28,126 nt of DNA, taken from contig DATAED010000237.1 in NCBI GenBank assembly GCA_036258195.1, positions 1-28,126 of the forward strand, in the 5' to 3' direction. The position numbers and the translations under genes were made by a program. The notes below the pieces were generated by a model that ran no database searches, was not told the DNA's origin, and saw only the letters and a list, made by a program, of their open reading frames with translations. Positions within the stretch are counted from its first letter, which is position 1. Each line of letters begins with the position of its first letter. Source of the DNA: JAKAIY01 sp036258195. GTDB taxonomy: Bacteria; Chloroflexota; Ktedonobacteria; Ktedonobacterales; JADMIN01. This document shows positions 7,015-14,620 of this stretch, piece by piece.

Positions 7015-8829
7015 ATGGCTATCGAACCGCCAGCGACGCCGCGCCAGCGCGAGCGCTCCTCGGCAGAAACGGCAGAGGCGAGCGCGATGCAGGCGGGCGA
7101 GCCGACCACGCTGCTTCCCGCCACGCGATCCAGCGGGCAGATGAGCGGGCAGACGGGCGGTGGCTTGCGCTGGCCCCGCACGCTGCGCTGGCGGCTGCTG
7201 CTGAGCTACGCGCTGCTGCTGGGGCTGACGCTGGTCACGCTGGGCGTCACGCTGAACCTCTTCATCGGGCGGGCGCTGTACGCGACGGAGTTCGGCTTCT
7301 TTCAGACGGAGGCTGTCGCCGCCGTGAGCGGCTCGCAGGCGCGCTTCGATACGCTGACGCTGGGGCGCGCGGCCAATTGCTCGGATGCGCTGCCCTACGA
7401 GGCCGCCTTCCAGCAGGCCATCGCCGATCCCGTCACGCAGTCGCATCCCAGTAGCATCCAGGGCGTCTATCTGCTGGATGCGTCGGGCGCCGTGCTGGCC
7501 CCGCTGACCGCGCAGACCGGAAACGCTGCCACGCGCTATCTGGAGCCGCGACAGCTTGCCAAACTGGCCCGCAGCGCCGAGAGCACGCTCAATCCCAATG
7601 CCAACAGCGCTGGCTCGCAGCGGCTGGCCAACACCGGCTATTTCGCCACATCGCGCTCGCCCTATGGCGTAGAGCTGATCGCGCTGCGCTACTATCCCAC
7701 CTCGGACTGTGCCGCGCCACGTCGCGCGGCGCTGGGCTTTGTGGAGATCGTGACGACCTTCAATCGTTCGCGGCTGGCGCTGGGAGCGATCCGGCTGGCG
7801 CTCTACATCATCATGGGGCTGGCCTTCGTGGTGGGGCTGCTGCTGGGCGCGCCGCTGGTCTCGGTGGCGCTGCGCCCGCTCTCGCGCATCACGCAGGCGG
7901 CGCGGCGGGTGGCCTCGGGCGACCTCAGCCAGCGCGTGCGACTCAACCACCGCGACGATGAGATCGGCCAGCTCGGCGCGACCTTTGACGAGATGGTGGC
8001 GCGCATCGAGGCGGCGTTTGGCGCGCGCCAGCGCTCCGAGGAGCGCATGCGGCAGTTCATCGCCGACGCCTCGCATGAGCTGCGCACCCCGCTGACGAGC
8101 ATTCGCGGCTATACGGATGTGCTGCTGCGCGGCGCGAAGGATGATCCGGAGACGACCGAGCGCGTGCTGCTGGCGACGCGCCGCGAGGCCGAGCGCATGT
8201 CGCGGCTGGTCAACGACCTGCTGACGCTGGCGCGGCTGGATACGGGTCGCCCCCTGGAGATGAAGCCAATCGATCTGCTGGCGCTGGCCGGGGAGTGCGT
8301 CGATCAGGCGCGCATCCTGGCGGGCGAGCGCGAGGTGCTCATGCGCACGGATGGGCGCGGGCGGCTGATGGTGATGGGTGATCCCGACCGACTGAAGCAA
8401 GTCGTGCTGGTCTTGCTCGATAACGCGCTGAAGTATGGCCGCCAGTCGCCGGATGGCTGGGCGCGGCTGAGCGTGGGACGCCAGGATGGCCAGGCGATTG
8501 TGCAGGTGGAGGATAATGGCCTCGGCATCGCGCCCGACGACCTGCCACACCTCTTCGAGCGCTTCTATCGCGCCGAGCGCGCCGCCCGCCAGCGCCGCAT
8601 GACGGGAGCGCCTGCCAGCGCCATCCCCGCGCCAGCAGGCGCACCAGCGACGCCAAAGGCGGAGGGCAGCGGGCTGGGGCTGGCCATCGCGCAGGCCATC
8701 GCGCGGGCGCACGGCGGATCACTCACGGTGCGCAGTGCCGTCGGCGCGGGAACCGTCTTCACGCTCACGCTGCCGCTCAATCCCGATGCGGCTACGACGA
8801 CCACGGCAACGACGCGCCCACCCGCATGA
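7015..8829 (+). CDS. Two-component sensor histidine kinase (HAMP, HisKA, HATPase)
   Basis: A 604-residue membrane sensor, almost certainly the kinase for the preceding regulator. A polar N-terminal tail (1-58) precedes membrane segment 1 (about 60-82). An external sensing region of about 175 residues with two Cys (122 and 232) follows, then membrane segment 2 (about 262-285) and a HAMP linker (LRPLSRITQAARRVASGDL). The H-box FIADASHELRTPLTSIRGY has His354. The ATP-binding domain has LLDNALKYG (Asn470), VEDNGLGI (Asp500) and GSGLGLAIAQ (551-560). The ATP lid between FERFYRAERA and GSGLGL holds an extra Ala/Pro-rich stretch of roughly 25 residues. The ATG has GAGAGG upstream. The last 38 bases overlap the end of the convergent glycerate kinase gene. 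Confidence 0.95.
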   Translation: MAIEPPATPRQRERSSAETAEASAMQAGEPTTLLPATRSSGQMSGQTGGGLRWPRTLRWRLLLSYALLLGLTLVTLGVTLNLFIGRALYATEFGFFQTEAVAAVSGSQARFDTLTLGRAANCSDALPYEAAFQQAIADPVTQSHPSSIQGVYLLDASGAVLAPLTAQTGNAATRYLEPRQLAKLARSAESTLNPNANSAGSQRLANTGYFATSRSPYGVELIALRYYPTSDCAAPRRAALGFVEIVTTFNRSRLALGAIRLALYIIMGLAFVVGLLLGAPLVSVALRPLSRITQAARRVASGDLSQRVRLNHRDDEIGQLGATFDEMVARIEAAFGARQRSEERMRQFIADASHELRTPLTSIRGYTDVLLRGAKDDPETTERVLLATRREAERMSRLVNDLLTLARLDTGRPLEMKPIDLLALAGECVDQARILAGEREVLMRTDGRGRLMVMGDPDRLKQVVLVLLDNALKYGRQSPDGWARLSVGRQDGQAIVQVEDNGLGIAPDDLPHLFERFYRAERAARQRRMTGAPASAIPAPAGAPATPKAEGSGLGLAIAQAIARAHGGSLTVRSAVGAGTVFTLTLPLNPDAATTTTATTRPPA

Positions 8830-9976
8830 GCGCCAGCGCGCGGCGAGTGGCCCGGGCCAGCAGCGAGCGCGCCTGCGTCATGCTGTCCTCCAGTGAGAGT
8901 GGGCCGCTGGCCAGCGGCAGCGCGGCGTCGATGCCCAGCGCCGTCAGCGCGGCGTCATCCAGCGCGACGGAGCCAGCCAGCGCCACCACGCGCGCGCCCG
9001 CCGCCTGCGCCATCTGCGCGACGGCGGCCGTCACCTTGCCGTAGGCGGTCTGCTCATCCAGCCGACCCTCGGCGACGATGACCAGCGCGGCCCCGGCGAC
9101 GATCTGGGCGAAGTGGATGGCCTCCAGCACCAGCGGCGCGCCGGGGGTCAGCTCGGCAGGCGTGAAGGCCAGCAGCCCCGCGCCCAGCCCGCCTGCTGCG
9201 CCCACGCCTGGAACAGTCGCCACGTCGCGCCCCAGATCGCGCTGGATGATAGCGGCGAAGTGGGCTAGCGCCGCATCCAGTCGCGCGACCATTGCCGCAT
9301 CGGCCCCCTTCTGTGGACCATAGACGGCGGAGGCGCCGAGCGGCCCGCACAGCGGATTCGTCACATCGCACGCCACGCGGATGCTGGTCTGGGCGAGGCG
9401 CGGGTCGAGTCCGGTGGGGTCGATGCGGTCGAGCTGCGCCAGGGCGGCGCCGCCGGGCGGCAGGTCGTGGCCAGCGGCGTCGAGCAGCCGCGCGCCGAGC
9501 GCCTGCGCCATGCCTGCGCCGCCATCGTTGGTGGCGCTGCCGCCCAGGCCGAGGATGATCTGGCGGCAGCCTGCGTCCAGCGCAGCCAGCAGCAGCTCGC
9601 CGACGCCGCGTGTGGTCGTGCGCGAGGGATCGCGCTGATCGGATGGAACGAGCGGCAGGCCAGCGGCGGCGGCCATCTCGATGACGGCCACGGGCGCGGA
9701 CATTGCCCCGCCGGATGGCGGCGGCTCGATGGCGCCGAGCAGGCCCCACATCGCCTGGGTGGGCGTGCCGAGGGGGCCGCTGACCTGCGTGGTGAGCAGT
9801 CGCCCGCTAGTGGCCGCGATCAGCGCGCGGGTCGTGCCTTCGCCGCCATCCGCCACCGGCGTGACGATGATCTGCGCAGCGGGCAGCGCCTCGGCCAGCG
9901 CGGCGGCGATGATGACGCCCACATCGGGAGCGTCCAGGCTGCCCTTGAGCGCCTGAGGGGCGACGACGATCTGCAT
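8792..9976 (-). CDS. glxK: Glycerate kinase (GckA/GlxK type)
   Basis: This 394-residue enzyme phosphorylates D-glycerate with ATP, usually giving 2-phosphoglycerate, and connects glyoxylate or serine breakdown to glycolysis. The N-terminus MQIVVAPQALKGSLDA and the motif VADGGEGTT are hallmarks of the family. LGLGGSATNDGGAGMAQALGARLLD and the later ACDVTNPLCG, GPQKGA and PGVGAAGGLGAGL blocks are also typical. I start at the inner ATG (9976), which gives the conserved start; an ATG four codons earlier (9988) is possible. Length is normal. It is the last gene of a likely minus-strand operon after a glutaredoxin-like gene and a small hypothetical gene. Its 3' end overlaps the histidine kinase gene. 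No other photorespiration or glyoxylate genes are nearby. Confidence 0.94.
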   Translation of the reverse strand: MQIVVAPQALKGSLDAPDVGVIIAAALAEALPAAQIIVTPVADGGEGTTRALIAATSGRLLTTQVSGPLGTPTQAMWGLLGAIEPPPSGGAMSAPVAVIEMAAAAGLPLVPSDQRDPSRTTTRGVGELLLAALDAGCRQIILGLGGSATNDGGAGMAQALGARLLDAAGHDLPPGGAALAQLDRIDPTGLDPRLAQTSIRVACDVTNPLCGPLGASAVYGPQKGADAAMVARLDAALAHFAAIIQRDLGRDVATVPGVGAAGGLGAGLLAFTPAELTPGAPLVLEAIHFAQIVAGAALVIVAEGRLDEQTAYGKVTAAVAQMAQAAGARVVALAGSVALDDAALTALGIDAALPLASGPLSLEDSMTQARSLLARATRRALALMRVGASLPWSS

Positions 9977-10027
9977 GTCTGCCCCCATCTGCGCGCCGGG
10001 CGCACGATCAGCCGCGCTGAACTGCGA

Positions 10028-10384
10028 TCAGCCGATGTGCGGCTCGAAGCGCGGCCACACGACGTTATCCACGTCCTTGATAGCCGTCAGCGCGACGTCG
10101 AATCCGGCGACCTGGCCCGCGTAGGCCGGGACGGCGGGGCCTTCCTGGGCCTCGATCCAGGCAAGACGGGCCTTTTCGCGGTCGGAAACGACCTGCTCCC
10201 AGACGGCGAAGTCATCGAGCTGCGCGCCCTGCTCGCCCAGGAAGCTAGCCACGCCATTGAGGGCCTGGGCCTGGCCGCGCCAGTTGAGCGCGTCCTCGCG
10301 CGTATCAGCGTTTTCCGCCTCAGACTGCGCCCGCCGCGCCCATGCGCGCATGCGCTCGATTGTCTGCTCCCGATTTATCGCCAT
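10028..10384 (-). CDS. Hypothetical helical protein (118 aa)
   Basis: I do not recognise the family. From the ATG at 10384 the product starts MAINREQTIERMRAWARRAQ and is mostly helical and charged, with several Trp (AWARRAQ, LNWRGQAQ, AVWEQVV, NVVWPRF). No membrane segment, signal peptide or Cys motif is visible. The frame is open for a further 44 codons upstream, but that part overlaps the glutaredoxin-like gene in another frame and looks like an artefact. It lies between the glutaredoxin-like gene (61-base gap) and glxK (51-base gap), so all three are probably cotranscribed. Function unknown. Confidence 0.7.
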   Translation of the reverse strand: MAINREQTIERMRAWARRAQSEAENADTREDALNWRGQAQALNGVASFLGEQGAQLDDFAVWEQVVSDREKARLAWIEAQEGPAVPAYAGQVAGFDVALTAIKDVDNVVWPRFEPHIG

Positions 10385-10445
10385 CGCCTGCTGTGCCTTT
10401 TCTTCTCGTACGCGGTATACTTCTATCAGATGATGACCTGAGCCA

Positions 10446-10694
10446 TCAGGGGAGGGAACGCAGGAGTTCCCGCACCGCATCGTCGGAGATGCGGCCTTCG
10501 AGCCGCTCGACGCCATCCACCGTGATGACGGGGATGCGGTAACGGTAGCGCTCGAATATCGCTGGGTCTGTGCGGATGTCTGTCTCGCGCAGATCCAGCT
10601 CCTGGCTCAGGTCGGCCAGCGCATCTTCCAGGTACGCGCGCGCCTCGTCGCAGAGGTGGCACCCCGCCTTCGCGTACAACGTCACCACATGCAT
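10446..10694 (-). CDS. Glutaredoxin-like small thiol protein (82 aa)
   Basis: A short thioredoxin-fold protein starting MHVVTLYAKAGCHLCDEARA with a CHLC redox motif (Cys12, Cys15). A cis-proline turn (YRIPVITVDG) and a C-terminal helix follow. The layout matches the glutaredoxin-like DUF836 family, whose members are thought to act in thiol-disulfide exchange; the true substrate is not known. The ATG at 10694 gives the usual MxVVTLY start. A GTG three codons earlier (10703) is possible but sits almost on top of the GAGGACGG ribosome site. An extended -10 element is about 90 bases upstream. It is the first gene of the predicted operon with the 118-aa gene and glxK. Confidence 0.88.
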   Translation of the reverse strand: MHVVTLYAKAGCHLCDEARAYLEDALADLSQELDLRETDIRTDPAIFERYRYRIPVITVDGVERLEGRISDDAVRELLRSLP

Positions 10695-10782
10695 TGGCGT
10701 CACCCGTCCTCAACGTCGCGGTAGCTGCACGGCGCATGGTCGCGCCAGCATCGCCAACGTCGCCTGCGCCATCTCCCCTGCG

Positions 10783-10791
10783 ATGATAGCA
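10783..10791 (-). promoter_or_regulatory. Extended -10 promoter for the glutaredoxin-glxK operon
   Basis: On the minus strand the sequence reads TGCTATCAT, an extended -10 one base from consensus. The start site would be near 10776, about 80 bases before the ATG. No good -35 is present. The rest of the 340-base gap up to the ATG at 11036 holds a TATATA on the plus strand (10937-10942) and a small GGGAC/GTCCC hairpin at 10972-10984, both possible leader elements of the next gene. Confidence 0.6.
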
Positions 10792-11035
10792 TACGTCGCG
10801 CGTGGGGAGCAAAAGCGTGGCGGCAAGCCTGTGGCAAGCCTGGCGCCGTTCTGGTGAAGCGCTGACGAAGCTCCGGCGGGGACGGGCGCGAAAAGAATGT
10901 ACAGACGGACACACAACAACTCATGCGAGCGGCGCGTATATATCAGTGAGGCCGCTCACGCAGACTGACCGGGGACGAAGTCCCTTCACACTCGGCCAGC
11001 TCCCACCACCACGTGAACGCCCGGAGGTGACTGTC

Positions 11036-11542
11036 ATGACAGAGAAGGCAAGGCGACCGGATGGCGAAGAGCAGCGCGACGAGCGCGAGTATCTTCCCGC
11101 CGAGCTGTCGCCCGAGCTAGCGTCTGAATGCGATCTGACCGATTCGCCCCTGGACGCTATCGACACGACGGACACAACGGAACAGTCGGAGGAGATCGAC
11201 CCTGTAGGCGCGTCCGAGGCCGAACCGGCGGTCGGCGCAACCGAGCGAGCGCGCACCCGCCGCGCGCCGCGTAAGACGGTCGTCGCAGAGAGCAGCGCGA
11301 CCGAGGCTCCCGCGACCGAGGCGGCTGAGGCTCCACAGGTCGCGGCATTGTCGGCTATCGAGGCTGACCGCATCGAGTTGGAGGCCCAGGGCTTTTCGCC
11401 CGAAGAGGCCGAGCGACTGATCGAAGTATCGAAGCGGCTGGAATCGTCGGCTGAGGCGCGGGCGTCGCAGGCGGAGATGAAGCGACTGCGGTTCGCGCAG
11501 TGGCTCTTCGAGCGCGGCCGCCTGGATGAATTCAGCGTATAG
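11036..11542 (+). CDS. Acidic low-complexity protein with C-terminal helical domain (168 aa)
   Basis: I do not recognise a named family. The ATG at 11036 has a strong GGAGGTGA site about 5 bases upstream; a frame open to 10802 has no such site. Residues 1-100 are rich in Glu, Asp, Thr, Ser and Ala and look disordered. A short basic stretch (RARTRRAPRKT) follows, then a second Ala/Glu-rich stretch. The last 60 residues form a compact charged helical module with a UBA-like pattern (ELEAQGFSPEEAERLIEVSK) followed by EMKRLRFAQWLFERGRLDEF. The cluster of charge is unlike its neighbours. It may be a protein-binding or nucleic-acid-associated adaptor, but that is only a guess. A strong terminator follows. 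Confidence 0.7.
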   Translation: MTEKARRPDGEEQRDEREYLPAELSPELASECDLTDSPLDAIDTTDTTEQSEEIDPVGASEAEPAVGATERARTRRAPRKTVVAESSATEAPATEAAEAPQVAALSAIEADRIELEAQGFSPEEAERLIEVSKRLESSAEARASQAEMKRLRFAQWLFERGRLDEFSV

Positions 11543-11657
11543 ACGCGAGCCAGCGCCGGAGCGCGGTCGCTTATGTGGCGCGCCGAGGCCGTGTCGGCCA
11601 CCGGGGCCGATCTCAGCACTCATCCAGCGAGACCCTGGCGAGACCCTGAAGCAAAAG

Positions 11658-11700
11658 ACGGGCGTCTGACTCCAGTGCGGAGTGAGACGCCCGTTTTGTT
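11658..11700 (+). terminator. Rho-independent terminator, probably bidirectional
   Basis: A 14-bp stem with one mismatch (ACGGGCGTCT...ACTC pairing with GAGT...AGACGCCCGT) closes a 7-base loop and is followed by TTTTGTTT. On the other strand the stem is followed by TTTTGC. It lies between the acidic-protein gene and the convergent DUF6788 gene. Confidence 0.88.
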
Positions 11701-11731
11701 TGCGCTGTCCCTGGGCTTGCCCGTGGGCTTG

Positions 11732-11971
11732 TTAGAGTCCCTGGCGCAGGCGCGCCAGTCGGGCTTCGGCGCGGGCGACGATGGCGGTCGGGACGCCAGC
11801 GGGTTGCGCCTTGCCGATGTAGCCGGAGCGGAGCTTGGCGCCCTCGCGCCAGTAGGCATACCAATAGGGGCCGTGGCCGGGGCCGCGCTTGCAGGTGCCA
11901 CAGGTCGGCTTGCCACATTTGCGGAATTGCAGTTGATAGGTGATGTGCAGATCATTCGGTAAATTAGCCAT
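11732..11971 (-). CDS. DUF6788-like small protein (79 aa)
   Basis: The product starts MANLPNDLHITYQLQFRKCG and has the block KCGKPTCGTCKRGPGHGPYW (residues 18-37) with Cys19, Cys24, Cys27 and His33, followed by YAYWREGAKLRSGYIGK. This Cys-rich and aromatic pattern is the signature of small DUF6788 proteins common in Chloroflexota, Cyanobacteria and phages. The Cys/His set suggests zinc binding. No function is established. The ATG is preceded by AGGGAG at a rather long distance. It stands alone, convergent with the acidic-protein gene. Confidence 0.85.
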   Translation of the reverse strand: MANLPNDLHITYQLQFRKCGKPTCGTCKRGPGHGPYWYAYWREGAKLRSGYIGKAQPAGVPTAIVARAEARLARLRQGL

Positions 11972-12422
11972 GCGACGCTATCTCCCTGAGTCGTCATCCA
12001 CCCGCGTCGGTGGCCGCACGCGCTGCGCGCTCCTGAGGAATGGCGAGGATTGGCGCGCTGGCGGCCCTGGCGCTTCTTCATGTGTTGCCGGGTATAAGCG
12101 GTGTCTGGCTGAACCTGACGCAATCTGCGAGGCGCGTCTGGCGGGCGGCGGCGCCGCTCGCTTCGCAGACTCCCCATGCGCAAACAGGTCGCCAGGCGTC
12201 ACATGTATGGGAAAACGAGCAGGCCGCGCGGCTTGATAACAGGACTGCCCAGAAGTCCGGCGCGCAGGCTGGCAGGCAGGGCAAACCGGCGGCGCGGGCC
12301 AGCGTGGCGTGGCGCGGCATGCTACAATGGCGACGCATGGCGAGGACATTCAGTGGGTCTTCTGCGGTCATTCTGAGGGGAGCGCGCGCCGGAGCGTTCC
12401 CGGCGCATAGTGGGGGCGTGGC
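11972..12422. other. Divergent intergenic region (451 bases)
   Basis: Lies between the starts of the DUF6788 gene and the TPR gene. Apart from the extended -10 at 12320-12328 I see no gene, RNA or repeat. Open frames on both strands overlap one another and have no ribosome sites. Confidence 0.5.
12320..12328 (+). promoter_or_regulatory. Extended -10 promoter for the TPR-protein gene
   Basis: TGCTACAAT matches the extended -10 pattern. The expected start is near 12335, about 88 bases before the ATG at 12423. There is no clear -35. Confidence 0.65.
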
Positions 12423-13664
12423 ATGTCACGGGAGCTGGTCAACGATTTTCTGGTCGTCTCGCGCTACGCGGAGCCACCCGCAGAGGCTACCATCATCCAG
12501 GCGCTGGCGGCGGCGGGATTGGGAACGCCGACCTATCAGCCAACAGACGCGGCGGCCAGCGCGGCGCCACAGTCGCGCGTGGGAACCTATCGCCTGAGTC
12601 GGCTGGGCGCGCCCGGCAGCGCGACACTGCGGCTGAGCGTGGCCCGCCACGCGCGGGCGGCGCTGGCCAACATGGGCGAGGGGGCCTTCGGGCAGCTCAC
12701 CCGACGCCTGGGCGCAGAGGATGCGCAGACCCTGCGCACGGGCACGCTGACTTTCGACGCGCGGCTCAAGGCTGATGAGGAGCAGAGCGCCGAGTCGCTG
12801 CGCTGGGCGATGGACGTGCTGCGTACACTGGTCAGTCTGACGGGCGGCGCAGTGGTCGATCCGGCGGCGCAGACCGCCTGGGGCGCCGAGCGGCTCAACG
12901 CGATGGCCACTGGCCCCTACGCGGCGCACCTGAGCATTCACGATGAGGCGTGGGGCGCTGATAGTCGCTGGCTGCACACCCACGGCCTGCAGAAGTTTGG
13001 CCGCCCAGAGCTCGATCTAGCCGATGTCCCGGTGGCGCTGCGCGCAGAGGCTGAGGCGTTTCTGGCGGAGGTGGCCGAGAATCTGGCGCAGGGGCAGCGC
13101 TTGATCGCCGGGCAGGAGATCGATCTGGATGAGCAGGGAACCGTCATCGCCGTGAGTGTCTCGCCCGATGGCGAGCATCAGGCGCCCTTCGCGCGGCTGC
13201 GGCTGGCCGATACGCCGGAGCCAGGCGCGCGGCAGGGAGTGGGCGCGGGGCGATTGCTGGCGCGCACCGCGCTGGCCGATGCCCGGCGGCGTCTGGATGC
13301 GGGCGACGAGACGGGCGCGCTGGAGACCATCGAGCGCGTGCTGGCGGCGGATAGCGACGACTGTGCGGCGCTCGCGTTGAAGGCCCATATCTTGCTAGAG
13401 CGTCAGCAGCCACACGAGGCGCTGGAGCTGGGCGAGCTGATGGAGCTGCGCACGCCGCTCGACTATCGCGGGCCACTGACGGTGGGGCTGGCGCTGCTGG
13501 CCATCGGGCGCTCACGCGAGGCGCTCAACGCGCTGGATCGCGCCATCGAGCGCGAGCCAGAGGCGGCGCAGGCGTTTGTCGCGCGGGCGGAGGCTTATCG
13601 GCGGCTGGGCGATGAGCGGCTGGCGGCAGTCGACCGCGCGCGAGCGGCCTACCTCGGCGTCTAG
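12423..13664 (+). CDS. TPR-containing protein with DUF4026/DUF4261-like N-terminal region (413 aa)
   Basis: The N-terminal 250 residues form a soluble alpha/beta region. It includes WLHTHGLQKFGRPELDLADV (about residues 182-201), a signature seen in DUF2314/DUF4026/DUF4261-type proteins; I am not sure which applies. The C-terminal 140 residues carry about three tetratricopeptide repeats (ARRRLDAGDETGALETIERV, then ALALKAHILLERQQPHEALE and FVARAEAYRRLGDERLAAV), which are protein-interaction scaffolds. No signal peptide or membrane segment is seen. The ATG gives a plausible start (MSRELVNDFLVVSRYA) with a weak GGGGGCG site. The gene is alone between an extended -10 and the translin promoter. Function unknown. 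Confidence 0.85.
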   Translation: MSRELVNDFLVVSRYAEPPAEATIIQALAAAGLGTPTYQPTDAAASAAPQSRVGTYRLSRLGAPGSATLRLSVARHARAALANMGEGAFGQLTRRLGAEDAQTLRTGTLTFDARLKADEEQSAESLRWAMDVLRTLVSLTGGAVVDPAAQTAWGAERLNAMATGPYAAHLSIHDEAWGADSRWLHTHGLQKFGRPELDLADVPVALRAEAEAFLAEVAENLAQGQRLIAGQEIDLDEQGTVIAVSVSPDGEHQAPFARLRLADTPEPGARQGVGAGRLLARTALADARRRLDAGDETGALETIERVLAADSDDCAALALKAHILLERQQPHEALELGELMELRTPLDYRGPLTVGLALLAIGRSREALNALDRAIEREPEAAQAFVARAEAYRRLGDERLAAVDRARAAYLGV

Positions 13665-13966
13665 CAAGCGCCAAGCGGGCAGGCGGCAAGAGCGCGTTTG
13701 ACAGGCGCCAAGCGCATGTTTACACTTAATGAATATGCCTGCTCTCAGCAGCGCCGTGCCAGCGCATCGCCGTCGTGCGGAGCGAGGTGAGAAGCAGCGC
13801 CTGGGACGCCTGCGCGCGAGATGAGCGCATGGCGACAGGCGACATCTGGGGTTGCGCGATGTAACAGAAGGACCTGAAGAGACGTACATCTACTGTACGG
13901 GCGCTGAGCGCGGAGATACGCTCACCACGCCGCGCCCACAGTGGCCATAACCGAGGGACGAGGATC
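13665..13966. other. Leader region of the translin-like gene (302 bases)
   Basis: Holds the promoter at 13698-13726 and a long untranslated leader. A 10-bp direct repeat GCGCCAAGCG occurs at 13668-13677 and 13705-13714. A small perfect inverted repeat CGTACA/TGTACG lies at 13883-13899. A 29-codon frame (13735-13824) begins close to the predicted transcription start. No confident gene. Confidence 0.45.
13698..13726 (+). promoter_or_regulatory. Sigma70-like promoter for the translin-like gene
   Basis: TTGACA (13698-13703), a 17-base spacer, then TACACT (13721-13726). The -35 is a consensus match and the spacing is ideal. Transcription would start near 13733, leaving a leader of over 230 bases before the GTG at 13967. 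Confidence 0.75.
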
Positions 13967-14620
13967 GTGTCGGACTTGCAAGCCATTGGCCAGGCAGCCA
14001 GCGCCTACCTGGCGACCAAACATACCGCGCGCGAGCGGGCGCTGCCCAAATCGCGCGCGGCGATCCGCCTGTGCGCCAACGCCATTCGCGCCGCGCACCG
14101 CGATGAGTTCGACACCGTCGATCACCATATCGCCGAGGCCGGGCAACTGCTGCACGAGATGGCGCGCGACCTCCGCGAGCATCTCGACATCTTCTACGCT
14201 GGCTTCGTCGCCGACGCGCAGAAGGAATACGCCGAGGCCGCACTGACCTCGTCGCTGATCCAGCGGCGGCCGCTGCCGATGCCGCAAGACCTTGGCATCG
14301 AGTGGGCGCCCTACCTGAACGGTCTGGGCGAGGCGACAGGCGAACTGCGCCGCTACCTGCTCGACCGCATGCGCCAGGGTAAGCTTGACGGCTGCGAAGA
14401 CATCCTGCGCGATATGGACGAGATTTACAGCCTGCTCATCACGCTGGATTTCCCCGACGCCATCACTGGCAACCTGCGCCGCACCACCGATGCGACACGC
14501 GGCATCCTGGAGAAGACGCGCGGCGATCTTACGCTGGGCGTCACGCAGGCGCGCTTCACCGAGGCGCTGGCCCAGGTGGAGGAAGACCTGCGCCACTGGA
14601 ACCGCCTCACCGATCGGTAG
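13967..14620 (+). CDS. Translin/TRAX family protein (putative RNase), 217 aa
   Basis: The protein is all-helical. It has the translin signature ALPKSRAAIRLCANAIRAAH (residues 25-44) followed by RDEF. In the TRAX subunit of eukaryotic C3PO four acidic residues bind the catalytic metal, in the motifs EYVEA and ADLTGE. Here the matching motifs are EYAEA (Glu87, Glu90) and GEATGE (Glu122, Glu126), so all four acidic positions are kept, one as Glu in place of Asp. The family binds and cleaves single-stranded RNA; archaeal members act as homo-oligomers. The GTG start has GAGG close upstream. There is no obvious operon partner and a hairpin-rich repeat follows. Family assignment is good; nuclease activity is inferred. 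Confidence 0.88.
   Translation: MSDLQAIGQAASAYLATKHTARERALPKSRAAIRLCANAIRAAHRDEFDTVDHHIAEAGQLLHEMARDLREHLDIFYAGFVADAQKEYAEAALTSSLIQRRPLPMPQDLGIEWAPYLNGLGEATGELRRYLLDRMRQGKLDGCEDILRDMDEIYSLLITLDFPDAITGNLRRTTDATRGILEKTRGDLTLGVTQARFTEALAQVEEDLRHWNRLTDR

Noticed and set aside
5961..7181. Minus-strand open frame of 406 codons
   Set aside because: Antisense to the response regulator; no ribosome site or family motif.
6967..8712. Minus-strand open frame of 581 codons
   Set aside because: Arg/Gln/His-rich shadow of the histidine kinase gene, caused by high GC at third positions.
10972..10984. GGGAC/GTCCC hairpin as a riboswitch
   Set aside because: Five base pairs only, with no larger conserved RNA structure around it.
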